Positions 1 to 8,640 of a stretch of 64,000 bases of DNA are shown here, one piece after another (position 1 is the first letter of the stretch; each line of letters begins with the position of its first letter). The stretch spans positions 2,790,001 through 2,854,000 of the forward strand of contig NZ_MRCI01000001.1 of assembly GCF_001922575.1 (NCBI RefSeq), in the 5' to 3' direction. The stretch is from Neptunomonas phycophila (GTDB taxonomy: Bacteria > Pseudomonadota > Gammaproteobacteria > Pseudomonadales > Balneatricaceae). The translations under genes were made by a program, and so were the position numbers. The notes beneath the pieces are model-generated. The model was not told where the DNA came from, made no database searches, and saw only the letters and a program-made list of their open reading frames with translations.

Positions 1-1
1 A

Positions 2-319
2 GCTGTCTTTAAAGTTCAGGACAAGATGTTCGCTTTACTGTCGTTTCGCGAAGGTGAGTACCAGATAAACCTTAAGTGCGCCCCTCAAGAGGCCATTATG
101 CTTCGTGATGTGTTTGATGCCGTCAAGCCGGGTTATCACATGAACAAGGTGCACTGGAACACCGTTGTTCTCGATGGCTCGCTGCCTCAAGGGGAGATTC
201 AACGCATGATCGACCTCTCTTATTCTTTAGTCGTGAAAGGACTAAAAAAGAGCATAAGGCAGGGTTTAGAGGCCAGATATGGTAGCGCCGTTATTTACAA
301 CTTGCTCGAGCCAAAGTAA
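2..319 (+). CDS. MmcQ/YjbR family protein, 5' truncated by window edge
   Basis: The reading frame is open to the first bases of the window, so the amino terminus is outside. The visible part carries family hallmarks of MmcQ/YjbR (DUF419) proteins: an INLKC strand, then PGYHMNKVHWNTVVLDG near the middle and a helical end with DLSYSLV. These are small CyaY-like fold proteins of about 115-120 residues, sometimes called DNA-binding; their role is not settled. About 106 residues are visible, so only a short N-terminal piece is missing. It shows no functional link to the PQQ genes that follow. Confidence 0.85.
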   Translation, partial: AVFKVQDKMFALLSFREGEYQINLKCAPQEAIMLRDVFDAVKPGYHMNKVHWNTVVLDGSLPQGEIQRMIDLSYSLVVKGLKKSIRQGLEARYGSAVIYNLLEPK

Positions 320-402
320 TGTTACGGCAAACAACAGTAACATTCACAGCGTCTCTTTAACGGATTAAATACGAGGACGCGCTGTACCTCCCCGAGGATG
401 AT

Positions 403-708
403 ATGGATATCACATTAATCGCGCTTTTCATGGTGCTAGGACTTTTACTCAACAGTACCGCTTTGTGGATTGCTGCAAAAATAGTAAAAGCAGAATTTAC
501 TTTTCAACAGGCGGTTATCGCGTCAGCCGCCACAACGGCAGTGAGTCTAATTCCTGGGGTTGGCTGGATTCTGTCGTTTGCTGTTCTCTTTTTTATCATC
601 AAGCAATTTTCAGACGTTAACATTTGGCCTGACGCTATTTTGATGGTGTTAATCAGCCGTATTATAACGTTAGTCATTACATTGGGCTTATTTGGGGCAC
701 CTATTTGA
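403..708 (+). CDS. Small inner-membrane protein, unknown function
   Basis: This 101-residue protein is almost wholly hydrophobic. Segments near residues 5-27, 38-67 and 77-97 could form three membrane helices, with only a few charged residues (KIVKAEF, KQFSDVN) between them. A purine-rich CCGAGG lies just before the ATG. I recognise no family. It stands alone, converging on the response regulator that ends at 722, with 13 bases between the two stops. A hypothetical membrane protein is all that can be claimed. Confidence 0.6.
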   Translation: MDITLIALFMVLGLLLNSTALWIAAKIVKAEFTFQQAVIASAATTAVSLIPGVGWILSFAVLFFIIKQFSDVNIWPDAILMVLISRIITLVITLGLFGAPI

Positions 709-721
709 GCCCGAGGTAAAC

Positions 722-1357
722 TCACCCGCCTACTTTAACAACACCCGACTCGATTGCTAAATGCACCAGCTCTGCCGTTGAGCCAATACCCAACTTACTT
801 TTTAAATTAGCCGTGTAGTTAGAAACGGTTTTATTACTTATGCACAGCCTTTCTGCAATCGTACTAACCTTAAGGCCCCTCGCCAGCATCAAAAACACTT
901 CAAACTCTCGCTGAGTCATATCTTGAAACGGATGAGCTGCCTGCTCTGAACGAAAGGTCATCAACTTCATCGCTAGCTCATGCTCTACATACATATGCCC
1001 TTGCCCTACACGCTTAACCGCCTCTATCAACAAGTCAGGTGGGCTATTTTTAGTGACATACCCTAGCGCCCCCACATCCAAAGCCTGCTTAACCAGCGCG
1101 GTTTCACTATACATACTAAACATTAAAATACGCGTTTGAGGCGAACGCTGTAAAATACGTCTAACGGCCTCAATACCGCTGATACCTGGCAAGTTAATAT
1201 CCATTATAACAAGCTCTGGCTGGTGCTCAGAACAAAGCTTACATGCCTGCTCGCCATTACCCGCCTCCCACACTTGAGTGGGCTTTACCATGGCCGACAG
1301 CAATGCCACCGTCCCTTGACGCACAACAGCATGATCATCGGCAATCAGTATATTCAT
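722..1357 (-). CDS. NarL/FixJ-type response regulator (PedR2-like by context)
   Basis: A 211-residue response regulator. The receiver domain (about 1-118) has the acidic pair D7/D8, phosphoacceptor D53 in IMDINLPG and conserved K103 in YVTKNSPP. A LuxR-type helix-turn-helix fills about 145-205 (TQREFEVFLMLARG, then KTVSNYTANLKSKLGI). It overlaps the upstream kinase gene by 4 bases, so the two are translationally coupled and form a pair. The pair lies beside PQQ-associated genes, as PedS2/PedR2 does in Pseudomonas putida. Control of a PQQ dehydrogenase or its accessory genes is inferred from that context and not shown by the sequence. Confidence 0.9.
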   Translation of the reverse strand: MNILIADDHAVVRQGTVALLSAMVKPTQVWEAGNGEQACKLCSEHQPELVIMDINLPGISGIEAVRRILQRSPQTRILMFSMYSETALVKQALDVGALGYVTKNSPPDLLIEAVKRVGQGHMYVEHELAMKLMTFRSEQAAHPFQDMTQREFEVFLMLARGLKVSTIAERLCISNKTVSNYTANLKSKLGIGSTAELVHLAIESGVVKVGG

Positions 1358-2676
1358 TTACTCACTCCTACGGGATGCGCTTCTAATAAAGGCACAGTAA
1401 CCGCCAACCACACACCTTGCGAAGGCCGGTTGGCATACTCAAAAAAACCTCCCAAAGCCGCCGCTCTTTCCTTCATCGAACGCAGACCCAACCCTTTTTT
1501 TAAGATAGGGGGCAACCCTTTGCCATTGTCCCCCACCCACGCTGTGATCTCATCACCCGCTATACATAGCCTGATATCAACTTGCGTGGCATCAGCATGG
1601 CGCGCAACGTTATTTAGCGCCTCCTGCATGAAGCGAAATAAATGACTATTTTGCTCATCAGACAGCACCGGAAACTCGTTAGGGATACTGACATAACAAT
1701 GAATACCATGTTGCTGCTGCCAAGTTTCAGCCAAGATGTTCACGGCATCAGGCAAGGCGAGCTGGTCTAAAATCACCGGATGCAAATCCTGCACTAGGCG
1801 CCTAAAGCTCTCATGCATCGCACTGCAATTGGCCATTATTTGATCAGCCGTGGCTTTGACAAGATCAACATTGTGCTCTGTTTGACTGATTAAATATGCC
1901 TGTGCTTTGATGCCTGTTGCATACTGGCCAAGATCATCATGCAATTCACGTGCGAGCGTCGCACGCTCCTTTTCTTGAAGCGTCATTAACTCCCGCGTAA
2001 GAAAGCTGTTGCTTTGCTGAGTGCTTTCTAGTGCCTCAGCCATTTTGTTAAAATGTGCTCCAACTTGATTAAGTTCAGGCAGGTGATAAGTTTCCAGGCG
2101 AGCGTCTAACCGTCCTTGTTCAATCGCCTTTAATCCTTGTAAAAAGTGCGCTATGGGCTTTAACCCCTGAGTTACCCCCCACCAAATAGCCACATTAGAA
2201 AGCAAGATTGCCAGCATAAAAAACAAGACTATTTGCTGTGTGGTTTCCCATACCTCTTCTGCCTCGTCTAATGGGTTCGCCTCAATTCGTAATTCACGAC
2301 CATCCGGCAAAAAACGTAGCTGAAACTGCTCCTGAAGCTCATCCACGGCAGGTATAAAGCGTAAAAACCAAGAGGGCACATGGCCTTCTTCGTCATGATT
2401 AACCGATTGAGACAAATGCGTTGGCGACCATGCCTGATTTACAGTGAGACGAACATGACGAGTTTCTCCGTTCAGAAAAGGCTCTAACAGATACTCGTCA
2501 TGTTCAACCACAGGTAACATCCGCAGCGTAAAGCTGACACTGGCAGCCACCTCACGCTGGATATCTTTACTAGCTTGCTGAATTTGCAGTGCCAGGCTAA
2601 CCAACAACACGCTAATAAAAATAATTGAAACCAGTAAGTTGAGTAGCCATACGGCCGTCATGTCCGCATCACCCAC
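1354..2676 (-). CDS. NarX/LytS-type sensor histidine kinase (PedS2-like by context)
   Basis: A 440-residue membrane kinase with TM1 at about 8-31, a periplasmic domain of about 115 residues, TM2 at about 147-170 and HAMP at about 170-222. The HisKA_3 box has phosphoacceptor H246 in RELHDDLGQ. The HATPase has an N-box (QEALNNVARHA) and a glycine box (GDNGKGLP). The periplasmic part is acidic (VEHDEYLLEP, VNHDEEGH, NPLDEAEEV). It is coupled by a 4-base overlap to the response regulator and follows an exported cupredoxin-like gene by 25 bases. PedS2 of P. putida answers lanthanides; whether this kinase does so is an inference from its neighbours only. Confidence 0.88.
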   Translation of the reverse strand: MGDADMTAVWLLNLLVSIIFISVLLVSLALQIQQASKDIQREVAASVSFTLRMLPVVEHDEYLLEPFLNGETRHVRLTVNQAWSPTHLSQSVNHDEEGHVPSWFLRFIPAVDELQEQFQLRFLPDGRELRIEANPLDEAEEVWETTQQIVLFFMLAILLSNVAIWWGVTQGLKPIAHFLQGLKAIEQGRLDARLETYHLPELNQVGAHFNKMAEALESTQQSNSFLTRELMTLQEKERATLARELHDDLGQYATGIKAQAYLISQTEHNVDLVKATADQIMANCSAMHESFRRLVQDLHPVILDQLALPDAVNILAETWQQQHGIHCYVSIPNEFPVLSDEQNSHLFRFMQEALNNVARHADATQVDIRLCIAGDEITAWVGDNGKGLPPILKKGLGLRSMKERAAALGGFFEYANRPSQGVWLAVTVPLLEAHPVGVSK

Positions 2677-2701
2677 ACACTAGCCACGATTGGAGGCGTT
2701 G

Positions 2702-3139
2702 TTATTTAACACTAAACACGCCCAACATACCTTTTTCTTCAAGACCTTCGGCGTAAAACTCATACTCACCCGGCTTTACAGGTACAAAATAAATTTCCGC
2801 TTCACCTTCTTGCTCAAACTCAAGCTCCGTTAAGGCCACTGCCTTAATCTCCATATCACCCGCCTCTACTTTTCGCAGGTAAATGGTCGGAAAGAACTCT
2901 GGTGCGACAAGAGCATATTCTGTTTGACCGCTCGAGATAATCTTTAACTTATAGGATTGACCCGTCACCATTTCATAGCGCTTTTCGGACAAGCTATAAC
3001 GATTATCTTCAGTTCCCAATACCAAATCAGGCAACTTTTTAGGACGAATCGTTAAATCACCTTCTGCTACAGCCGTGATAGCAGTCGATGTTAGTACACT
3101 AGCAATCATCGCCAATCCTAGGTTTTTTTTAAGTGACAT
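2702..3139 (-). CDS. Exported cupredoxin-like protein without copper ligands
   Basis: A 145-residue protein with a Sec signal peptide (KK then a hydrophobic stretch, cleavage near TAVA-EG at about 26). The mature part looks like one beta-sandwich ending with FVPVKPGEYEFYAEGLEEKGMLGVFSVK, the shape of a cupredoxin C-terminus. The translation contains no cysteine and no histidine, so a type 1 copper site is impossible. It is rich in Glu. RBS GGAGCC precedes the ATG. It heads the operon with the kinase and response regulator, suggesting a periplasmic accessory or ligand-presenting role for the kinase; this is inference. Confidence 0.7.
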   Translation of the reverse strand: MSLKKNLGLAMIASVLTSTAITAVAEGDLTIRPKKLPDLVLGTEDNRYSLSEKRYEMVTGQSYKLKIISSGQTEYALVAPEFFPTIYLRKVEAGDMEIKAVALTELEFEQEGEAEIYFVPVKPGEYEFYAEGLEEKGMLGVFSVK

Positions 3140-3299
3140 ATGGGCTCCTTACTTATTGGATTTATTGTTAGGACTCAATGCTATGCTCACCCGTAATTTT
3201 AAAAATGCTACTTCAGTACTAATCCTTTTCTACTTTCTACATATTTAACTGATAACCATTCACACCTAAGCTGGAGTCATCACATAAAAATTACAATAG

Positions 3300-4544
3300 A
3301 TGCATACGAGTAACTCCTCCATGATGAGCCACCCAAACACAAGCAGCGCCAAAAAAAGCCAACGTTTAGCGATAATTTTGGCATTAATAACATGTGCAGC
3401 CACACTCGGTGTAACTAGCACTAACGCAAACGCCGAAATCACAACGCGCATTGCTTACCTAGCCCAAACCGTTGATACCGGCCCTGTGCTGTCCAACATA
3501 TTGCCGGAACCTGAAGATGCAGGTTTACGAGGCACAGAACTAGCCATCAATGACAGCAACACAACAGGCAAGTTTTTAAAACAGCATTTTGAGCTAAGCG
3601 CTTACACAAGCGACGATAGCAGTTCTCTTCTTGAGCACGCTCAACAGCTATACACGTCTGGCATCCACTCATTTGTGGTAAACGCTCCCGCCGACACCCT
3701 TCGCACACTGAGTCAGCAGCTCCCAGATGATGTGTTGATATTCAACGCCGCCGCTAAAGATGACAATTTGCGCCAAACGGTCTGCTTAAAAAATACACTC
3801 CATACGATTCCCAGCCGCGCTATGCTTGCTGACGCTCTTGGGCAATGGTTAAAAGCCCGCCAGCTATCGGACTTACTGCTAATCACCGGGCCAACCGATG
3901 ATGACAAGGCCTACACGCAAGCGATTAAACGCACAGCTAAACGGTACGGCTTAAAAATTGTGGCAGAAAAAGCATGGGATTTTGACACCGATTTACGGCG
4001 CACCGCCCAACGAGAGATGCCATTGTTCACGCAAACTAAAGAGTACGATGTCGTCGTCGTAGCCGATGAGCGCGGTGATTTTGGCGAATACGTACTCTTT
4101 AACACATGGTATCCCCGCCCTGTTGTAGGGACACAAGGTCTAACACCTGTTACTTGGCACCGCGTGGTTGAACAATGGGGAGCCGCCCAACTACAGAGCC
4201 GATTCGAGAAACTCTCGGACCGCTGGATGACTGAAAAAGACTACGCCGCATGGGCAGCAGTCCGCACCATAGCTGAAGCCGCTACCCGCACAAATAGCGA
4301 AGACATCCACACCCTTAAACAATACATAGCATCAGATGCCTTTGAGCTTGCCGGCTTTAAGGGACGTAAGCTGGACTTCCGTGCTTGGAATGGCCAATTA
4401 AGGCAGCCCATTCCTTTAGTTCATCCTCGCTCTCTTGTCTCCCAATCACCACAAGAAGGTTTTCTACACCCACTTTCAGAGCTGGACACCCTAGGGTTTG
4501 ATAAACCAGAAAGCCAGTGCAACCTACTCGCTGATTTCCGTTAA
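3300..4544 (+). CDS. PQQ-associated ABC transporter substrate-binding protein
   Basis: A 414-residue exported protein of the Leu/Ile/Val-binding type I fold, resembling the family of substrate-binding proteins found only beside PQQ-dependent alcohol dehydrogenase genes. A hydrophobic signal near 24-45 ends NANA-EI. The sequence then runs TRIAYLAQTVDTGPV with DAGLRGTELAINDSN, typical of the family start. ATGs at 3300, 3321 and 3324 are all possible starts; the signal peptide does not decide. Its stop overlaps the next open frame, and beta-propeller, ATPase and permease follow in the same direction. The natural ligand is not known. Confidence 0.85.
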   Translation: MHTSNSSMMSHPNTSSAKKSQRLAIILALITCAATLGVTSTNANAEITTRIAYLAQTVDTGPVLSNILPEPEDAGLRGTELAINDSNTTGKFLKQHFELSAYTSDDSSSLLEHAQQLYTSGIHSFVVNAPADTLRTLSQQLPDDVLIFNAAAKDDNLRQTVCLKNTLHTIPSRAMLADALGQWLKARQLSDLLLITGPTDDDKAYTQAIKRTAKRYGLKIVAEKAWDFDTDLRRTAQREMPLFTQTKEYDVVVVADERGDFGEYVLFNTWYPRPVVGTQGLTPVTWHRVVEQWGAAQLQSRFEKLSDRWMTEKDYAAWAAVRTIAEAATRTNSEDIHTLKQYIASDAFELAGFKGRKLDFRAWNGQLRQPIPLVHPRSLVSQSPQEGFLHPLSELDTLGFDKPESQCNLLADFR

Positions 4545-4582
4545 TGGATAATCTTTGGTACTCACGATTTAAGGACACCACT

Positions 4583-5572
4583 ATGACTAGTTTATTCTCT
4601 GCACCTCAATTTATCAGTTCTTCCCTGGTCATTGCGCTGTTACTGGGTAGCTCTGCAACGTGGGCTGAAACGGCGTATGTATCAAATGAAAAAGACGATA
4701 CTATTTCGGTTATAGATTTAGATACCTTCGAGGTCACCGATACCATAGAGGTAGGAGAGCGCCCTCGCGGTATCATCTTGTCTAAGGACCAAACTAAGCT
4801 CTACATTTGCGCCTCCGATTCCGATACCGTCCAAGTAATGGATCTAGCCACTCACAGCATTATTAAAGAACTCCCGTCAGGCGAAGATCCAGAACAATTC
4901 GCCTTGCACCCTAATGATCGCCACCTCTACATCGCAAACGAGGATGATGCCCTCGCAACGGTTGTAGATACCGAAACAAACGAAGTATTAGCCCAAATAG
5001 ATGTGGGTGTAGAACCGGAAGGAATGGCAGTTAGCCCCGACGGTAAAATTGCGGTAAACACCAGCGAAACAACCAACATGGTCCACTGGATTCATACGGG
5101 TGATATGGAGTTATTTGATAACACCTTAGTTGACCAGCGCCCTCGCCACGCTGAGTTTAGTTTAGACAGTAAAACATTATGGGTAAGCTCTGAAATCGGC
5201 GCTACCGTATCCGTTATTGATGTAGACACCCGCCAAATAACACACAAAATTACGTTTGAAATTAAAGGCGTACACCCAGACAAAATCCAACCGGTGGGTA
5301 TACGCTTAAGCGACGACGGCCGCTACGCGTTTGTCGCTTTAGGCCCTTCTAACCATGTGGCTGTAGTCGATGCTAAAACATTTGAAGTGCTAGAATATAT
5401 CTTAGTTGGACGTCGCGTATGGCATATGGAATTTAATGCTGACCAATCACTGCTGCTAACCACAAACGGTATCAGCGGGGATGTGACCGTTGTTGATGTA
5501 GACAAACTGAAAGCCATAAAAACGATTAAGGTTGGGCGATACCCTTGGGGTGTAGCGATAAAAAGCAAATGA
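4583..5572 (+). CDS. PQQ-catabolism-associated YVTN beta-propeller protein
   Basis: An exported 329-residue protein made of repeated blades with the YVTN-type pattern (AYVSNEKDDTISVID, LYIANEDDALATVVD, AFVALGPSNHVAVVD). Such proteins accompany PQQ-dependent dehydrogenase loci. I choose the ATG at 4583 over the upstream in-frame ATG at 4544 because AAGGA sits 8 bases before it and it begins directly with a signal peptide ending TWA-ET. The stop overlaps the ATG of the ATPase gene (ATGA). It probably acts in the periplasm with the ABC system; the reaction or partner is unknown. Confidence 0.87.
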   Translation: MTSLFSAPQFISSSLVIALLLGSSATWAETAYVSNEKDDTISVIDLDTFEVTDTIEVGERPRGIILSKDQTKLYICASDSDTVQVMDLATHSIIKELPSGEDPEQFALHPNDRHLYIANEDDALATVVDTETNEVLAQIDVGVEPEGMAVSPDGKIAVNTSETTNMVHWIHTGDMELFDNTLVDQRPRHAEFSLDSKTLWVSSEIGATVSVIDVDTRQITHKITFEIKGVHPDKIQPVGIRLSDDGRYAFVALGPSNHVAVVDAKTFEVLEYILVGRRVWHMEFNADQSLLLTTNGISGDVTVVDVDKLKAIKTIKVGRYPWGVAIKSK

Positions 5573-6312
5573 GTGTATCCGTCGAGCAGGTTAGCTTTAG
5601 GTATGGAGCCGCGGGAAGCAAAGCGGCCCTTGATAATGTGAGCTTTGAACTGCCAGATTCACGTTTCTGCGCACTTTTAGGGCCGAACGGCGCGGGGAAA
5701 AGCACACTATTTTCCCTGCTTACCCGCCTTTTCTCACTCGACCAGGGTGTTATAACGATACAAGGTGACGATTTAAACAAAGCCCCAACAGCCGTCATGC
5801 AACGTATTGGGGTCGTGTTTCAACAAAGCACTCTCGACCTCGATTTAACGGTGTCACAAAACCTGTTTTACCACGCATCATTGCATGGCTTTTCGCGTAA
5901 AGTCGCTAAAGCGCCTATTGAGCGAGAATTGGCCAGAATGTCACTAACAGACCGCGCCAATGATAAAGTACGAGCGCTCAATGGCGGCCACCGCCGTCGC
6001 GTTGAAATAGCCCGAGCCTTACTCCATACGCCTGATGTTTTATTGCTGGATGAACCCACAACCGGACTCGACCCCGAAGCTCGCTTTGCGCTAAACCAGC
6101 ATGTTCGATCGCTATGCAACGATGGCAAGCTAACCGTTTTATGGGCCACTCACTTGATTGAGGAAGTGCAGACCGACGACCGTGTCTTGCTTTTGCATCA
6201 AGGGAAACTCATTTCTAGTGGAAACGGGCAAGATTTATGCGATCTTAGCGGGGAAACTAGCTTAGCGGCAGCCTTCAAAAAACTCACTCAAAAAGGAACC
6301 ACGCCCCTATGA
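5569..6312 (+). CDS. PQQ-associated ABC transporter ATP-binding protein
   Basis: A 247-residue ATPase with Walker A GPNGAGKS, Q-loop VFQQST, an ABC signature altered to LNGGHRRRVEIARAL, Walker B VLLLDEPTTGLDP and the switch WATHL. The classical LSGGQ is NGGH here, which still fits the ABC-2 exporter ATPases of this locus type. The start overlaps the propeller stop by 4 bases, and the stop overlaps the permease start by 4 bases, so the three are coupled. Together with the permease it forms an exporter-like complex, related to the Ped ABC genes of Pseudomonas. Confidence 0.9.
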   Translation: MSVSVEQVSFRYGAAGSKAALDNVSFELPDSRFCALLGPNGAGKSTLFSLLTRLFSLDQGVITIQGDDLNKAPTAVMQRIGVVFQQSTLDLDLTVSQNLFYHASLHGFSRKVAKAPIERELARMSLTDRANDKVRALNGGHRRRVEIARALLHTPDVLLLDEPTTGLDPEARFALNQHVRSLCNDGKLTVLWATHLIEEVQTDDRVLLLHQGKLISSGNGQDLCDLSGETSLAAAFKKLTQKGTTPL

Positions 6313-7136
6313 CGTCCCCCGCGAATAATATGCCACTAAAAACGCTGCCGCCTTCGGCCTATTGGCACTGTTTCTGTGGTGTACTCACGCGGGAATACTT
6401 ACGCTTTATTCAGCAACGTACTCGTTTTTTGAGCGCACTGATTCGCCCTTTGTTATGGCTGGTGGTCTTCGCCGCCGGATTTAGAGCGGCCTTGGGCATC
6501 GCTATAATCGAACCCTACGAGACCTACATCACCTATGAGGTGTATATCGCCCCTGGGCTGTGTTGCATGATATTGCTGTTTAATGGCATGCAAAGCTCGC
6601 TTTCAATGGTCTATGATCGCGAAATGGGCAGCATGCGCGTACTGCTAATGAGCCCCCTACCTCGCTGGTTCTTACTGCTTAGTAAACTGCTATCCATAGC
6701 GCTTGTCTCATTATTGCAAGTGTATGCATTTTTAATGATTGCCCTGCTAGTAGATGTCGAGCCGCCCCTCATGGGTTACCTGACTGTTCTACCGGCCTTA
6801 TTGCTGGTTGCCGTTATGCTAGGCGCGATCGGGTTATTTATTTCATCACGTATCAAACAGCTAGAGAACTTTGCTGGTGTCATGAACTTTGTCATTTTCC
6901 CTATGTTCTTTTTATCGTCAGCGCTTTACCCATTATGGAAAATGCGCGAATCCAGCGAATGGCTTTATTGGATCTGTGCCTTCAACCCATTCACTCACGC
7001 CGTCGAACTTGTCAGAAACGCGCTTTATATGAAACTAAGCGTAGAAGCTCTCGCAGCTACGCTTGCTATCACTACGGTATTTTCAGTACTCGCGGTTACG
7101 GGCTTTAGGCCTCAAAGTGGCGGCGGACGAGGCTAA
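6309..7136 (+). CDS. ABC-2 type permease of the PQQ-associated exporter (PedC-like)
   Basis: A 275-residue permease with about six membrane helices and the ABC-2 signature region (YDREMGSMRVLLMSPLPRWFLLLSKL, then PMFFLSSALYPLW and a CAFNPFTHAVELVRNALY end). This matches the PedC family of phenylethanol/PQQ-dependent alcohol oxidation loci in Pseudomonas. It is coupled to the ATPase by a 4-base overlap and is the last gene of the operon. Its stop overlaps the stop of the small gene on the other strand by 4 bases. The transported compound is not known. Confidence 0.9.
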   Translation: MTSPANNMPLKTLPPSAYWHCFCGVLTREYLRFIQQRTRFLSALIRPLLWLVVFAAGFRAALGIAIIEPYETYITYEVYIAPGLCCMILLFNGMQSSLSMVYDREMGSMRVLLMSPLPRWFLLLSKLLSIALVSLLQVYAFLMIALLVDVEPPLMGYLTVLPALLLVAVMLGAIGLFISSRIKQLENFAGVMNFVIFPMFFLSSALYPLWKMRESSEWLYWICAFNPFTHAVELVRNALYMKLSVEALAATLAITTVFSVLAVTGFRPQSGGGRG

Positions 7137-7306
7137 CGCAACGGTGAGTCAGAAGGCTCCTCATCCTTAGCAGCCTCCGCTAACTTACGCTGCTTTTCGG
7201 CCTCATTCCAAGCACGCAGTTCCTCATAATACACATCCCAAACACAGGGTTCGCAGGCACTCTCACAACAGTCATACTCGCCAGGAGGCGTAGGTTTTTG
7301 GTTCAT
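7133..7306 (-). CDS. Small oxidoreductase-like domain protein
   Basis: A 57-residue protein with the pattern PTPPGEYDCCESACEPCVWDVYYEEL, the hallmark of the oxidoreductase-like domain family (PF09791), followed by a charged helix. The cysteines (CC, AC, PC) suggest metal or redox chemistry; the function is unknown. Three in-frame starts lie close together (GTG 7315, ATG 7312, ATG 7306). I prefer 7306 because TTAGG is 8 bases upstream of it and the others are too close. It overlaps the permease stop on the opposite strand by 4 bases. Confidence 0.75.
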   Translation of the reverse strand: MNQKPTPPGEYDCCESACEPCVWDVYYEELRAWNEAEKQRKLAEAAKDEEPSDSPLR

Positions 7307-7348
7307 ATACATCACCTAACACTTGAATAAGGTCAGTGTAATCTGGAT

Positions 7349-8056
7349 TTACAGAGAGTCCAATTGATCTTCTGGCGAACAGACTTGCGCAAGAAAACCT
7401 TGTAAGTTAATTGAGCCAGTTGAAACAAACCGCTGCGCTAGCGGCTCAAGATGATGCATTCTATCTAACCGAAAACTACGATAGCTCTGGCGCAACTCAC
7501 ACCACGCGACAAGTGTCCATGTTCGCCCCCAATAAACTAAACCTAACGGCCAAATAACCCGCTCAGAATAATGCCCATCGGCTCGCTGATAACTCAGCTT
7601 AGCTTTGCAAGAGGCCTTAATCAGCTTACGTAAGTCATCGCTGAAAGGCGCGCTTTCTTGCTGATAAAAGTCGGGCACAATAAGCCATGGGCTATTTAAG
7701 TTTTGTGTTTGATGAACCTCATCTGGCAATACCGCATGTATTTTTGTCAGCGCACTATCAACACTGGAACCCAGCTCACTACCACCCCACGCTTTCACCA
7801 TGCGCGCGCCAAGCATTAGTGCTTCAAGCTCATCAGGAGTAAACATCAAAGGCGGTATAGAACCGCCTGCGCGGATCTGATAGCCCACTCCAGCTTCGCC
7901 TTCAACTGAAATACCGCTCAACGTGAGCGCTTGCACATCGCGATAGATAGTCCGCTGCGAAACACCTAAACGATCCGACAGCTGAGCTGCAGTCATCGCT
8001 GTACGACGACTGCGTAGCAGATTAACTATTTGCAGCAAGCGCTCCGCTTTATTCAC
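7349..8056 (-). CDS. YafY-type HTH-WYL transcriptional regulator
   Basis: A 235-residue regulator. Residues about 5-60 form an HTH_11 DeoR-like helix-turn-helix (RRTAMTAAQLSDRLGVSQRTIYRDVQAL). The WYL domain fills about 140-220, with WPLGLVYWGRTWTLVAWCELR and FRLDRM. WYL domains bind small ligands or nucleic acid. It lies 37 bases downstream of a small monooxygenase-like gene on the same strand, a pairing that is common for YafY regulators, so it probably controls that gene. It shows no sequence link to the PQQ genes around it. Confidence 0.9.
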   Translation of the reverse strand: MNKAERLLQIVNLLRSRRTAMTAAQLSDRLGVSQRTIYRDVQALTLSGISVEGEAGVGYQIRAGGSIPPLMFTPDELEALMLGARMVKAWGGSELGSSVDSALTKIHAVLPDEVHQTQNLNSPWLIVPDFYQQESAPFSDDLRKLIKASCKAKLSYQRADGHYSERVIWPLGLVYWGRTWTLVAWCELRQSYRSFRLDRMHHLEPLAQRFVSTGSINLQGFLAQVCSPEDQLDSL

Positions 8057-8093
8057 GTTACCCCCTATCCATTATTCGCGTTTTTTCGTTAGG

Positions 8094-8408
8094 CTAGCCA
8101 TCATAGCCGACCAAAATATTGCGCGTTTCAAGATGATTCATATCGCATGTATCCATATCAATCAACGCTATCATTTCTTTACCGGCTTCGCTGTCCATAA
8201 AGTCGGATGAGGCTTTCTGAGCCAACGACATGTTTTCCCAATAGGCAATATCAACCCATGCTCGCCCATTATCCTTCGCTAAAGAGCGGTATAAAAAACC
8301 AGGCTGCGCGGCTAAAAAAGCATCCACTTTTTCACAACTGGCTAGCACCTGCTCATCAGAAACATCTGCGTGTGTTGTAAACTTAACGATTTCTACGACG
8401 GTCGTCAT
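8094..8408 (-). CDS. Antibiotic biosynthesis monooxygenase-like (ABM) protein
   Basis: A 104-residue ferredoxin-like alpha-beta protein (VEIVKFTTHADVSDEQVLASCEKVDAFLAAQPGFLYRSLAKD, then WVDIAYWENM). Proteins of this fold include quinol monooxygenases and heme oxygenase-like enzymes; the substrate cannot be told. The start at 8408 is chosen over 8435 because an excellent Shine-Dalgarno (AAGGAGAG) lies 6 bases before it. It precedes the YafY-type regulator on the same strand and is probably co-transcribed with it. Confidence 0.8.
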   Translation of the reverse strand: MTTVVEIVKFTTHADVSDEQVLASCEKVDAFLAAQPGFLYRSLAKDNGRAWVDIAYWENMSLAQKASSDFMDSEAGKEMIALIDMDTCDMNHLETRNILVGYDG

Positions 8409-8640
8409 TTGAACTCTCCTTTCGTGTATATTCAATGAGCCTGCAGCTTAACCAGATAAACTGACAGTTAATGTCAGTAGACTTTGCTGTCTAATAAAGC
8501 AGTCAAAACTTATCAACCGTCACTTAAAACAGGCACTTTCCCCAAAAACAGTACTTTAGTATTGGTTTTTTGAACCTATGGAAGGATTCATACCTGTGCA
8601 GTGTCACGGTGTAATAAGCTGTGTCAAAAGGGTGAACAAT

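Noticed and set aside
1223-1645. 140-codon plus-strand frame across the response regulator and kinase
   Set aside because: It runs across the junction of two well-supported genes on the other strand.
2702-3139. Lanthanide-binding lanmodulin-like protein
   Set aside because: No EF-hand D-x-D-x-D pattern is present, so only an unspecified metal or sensor role can be considered.
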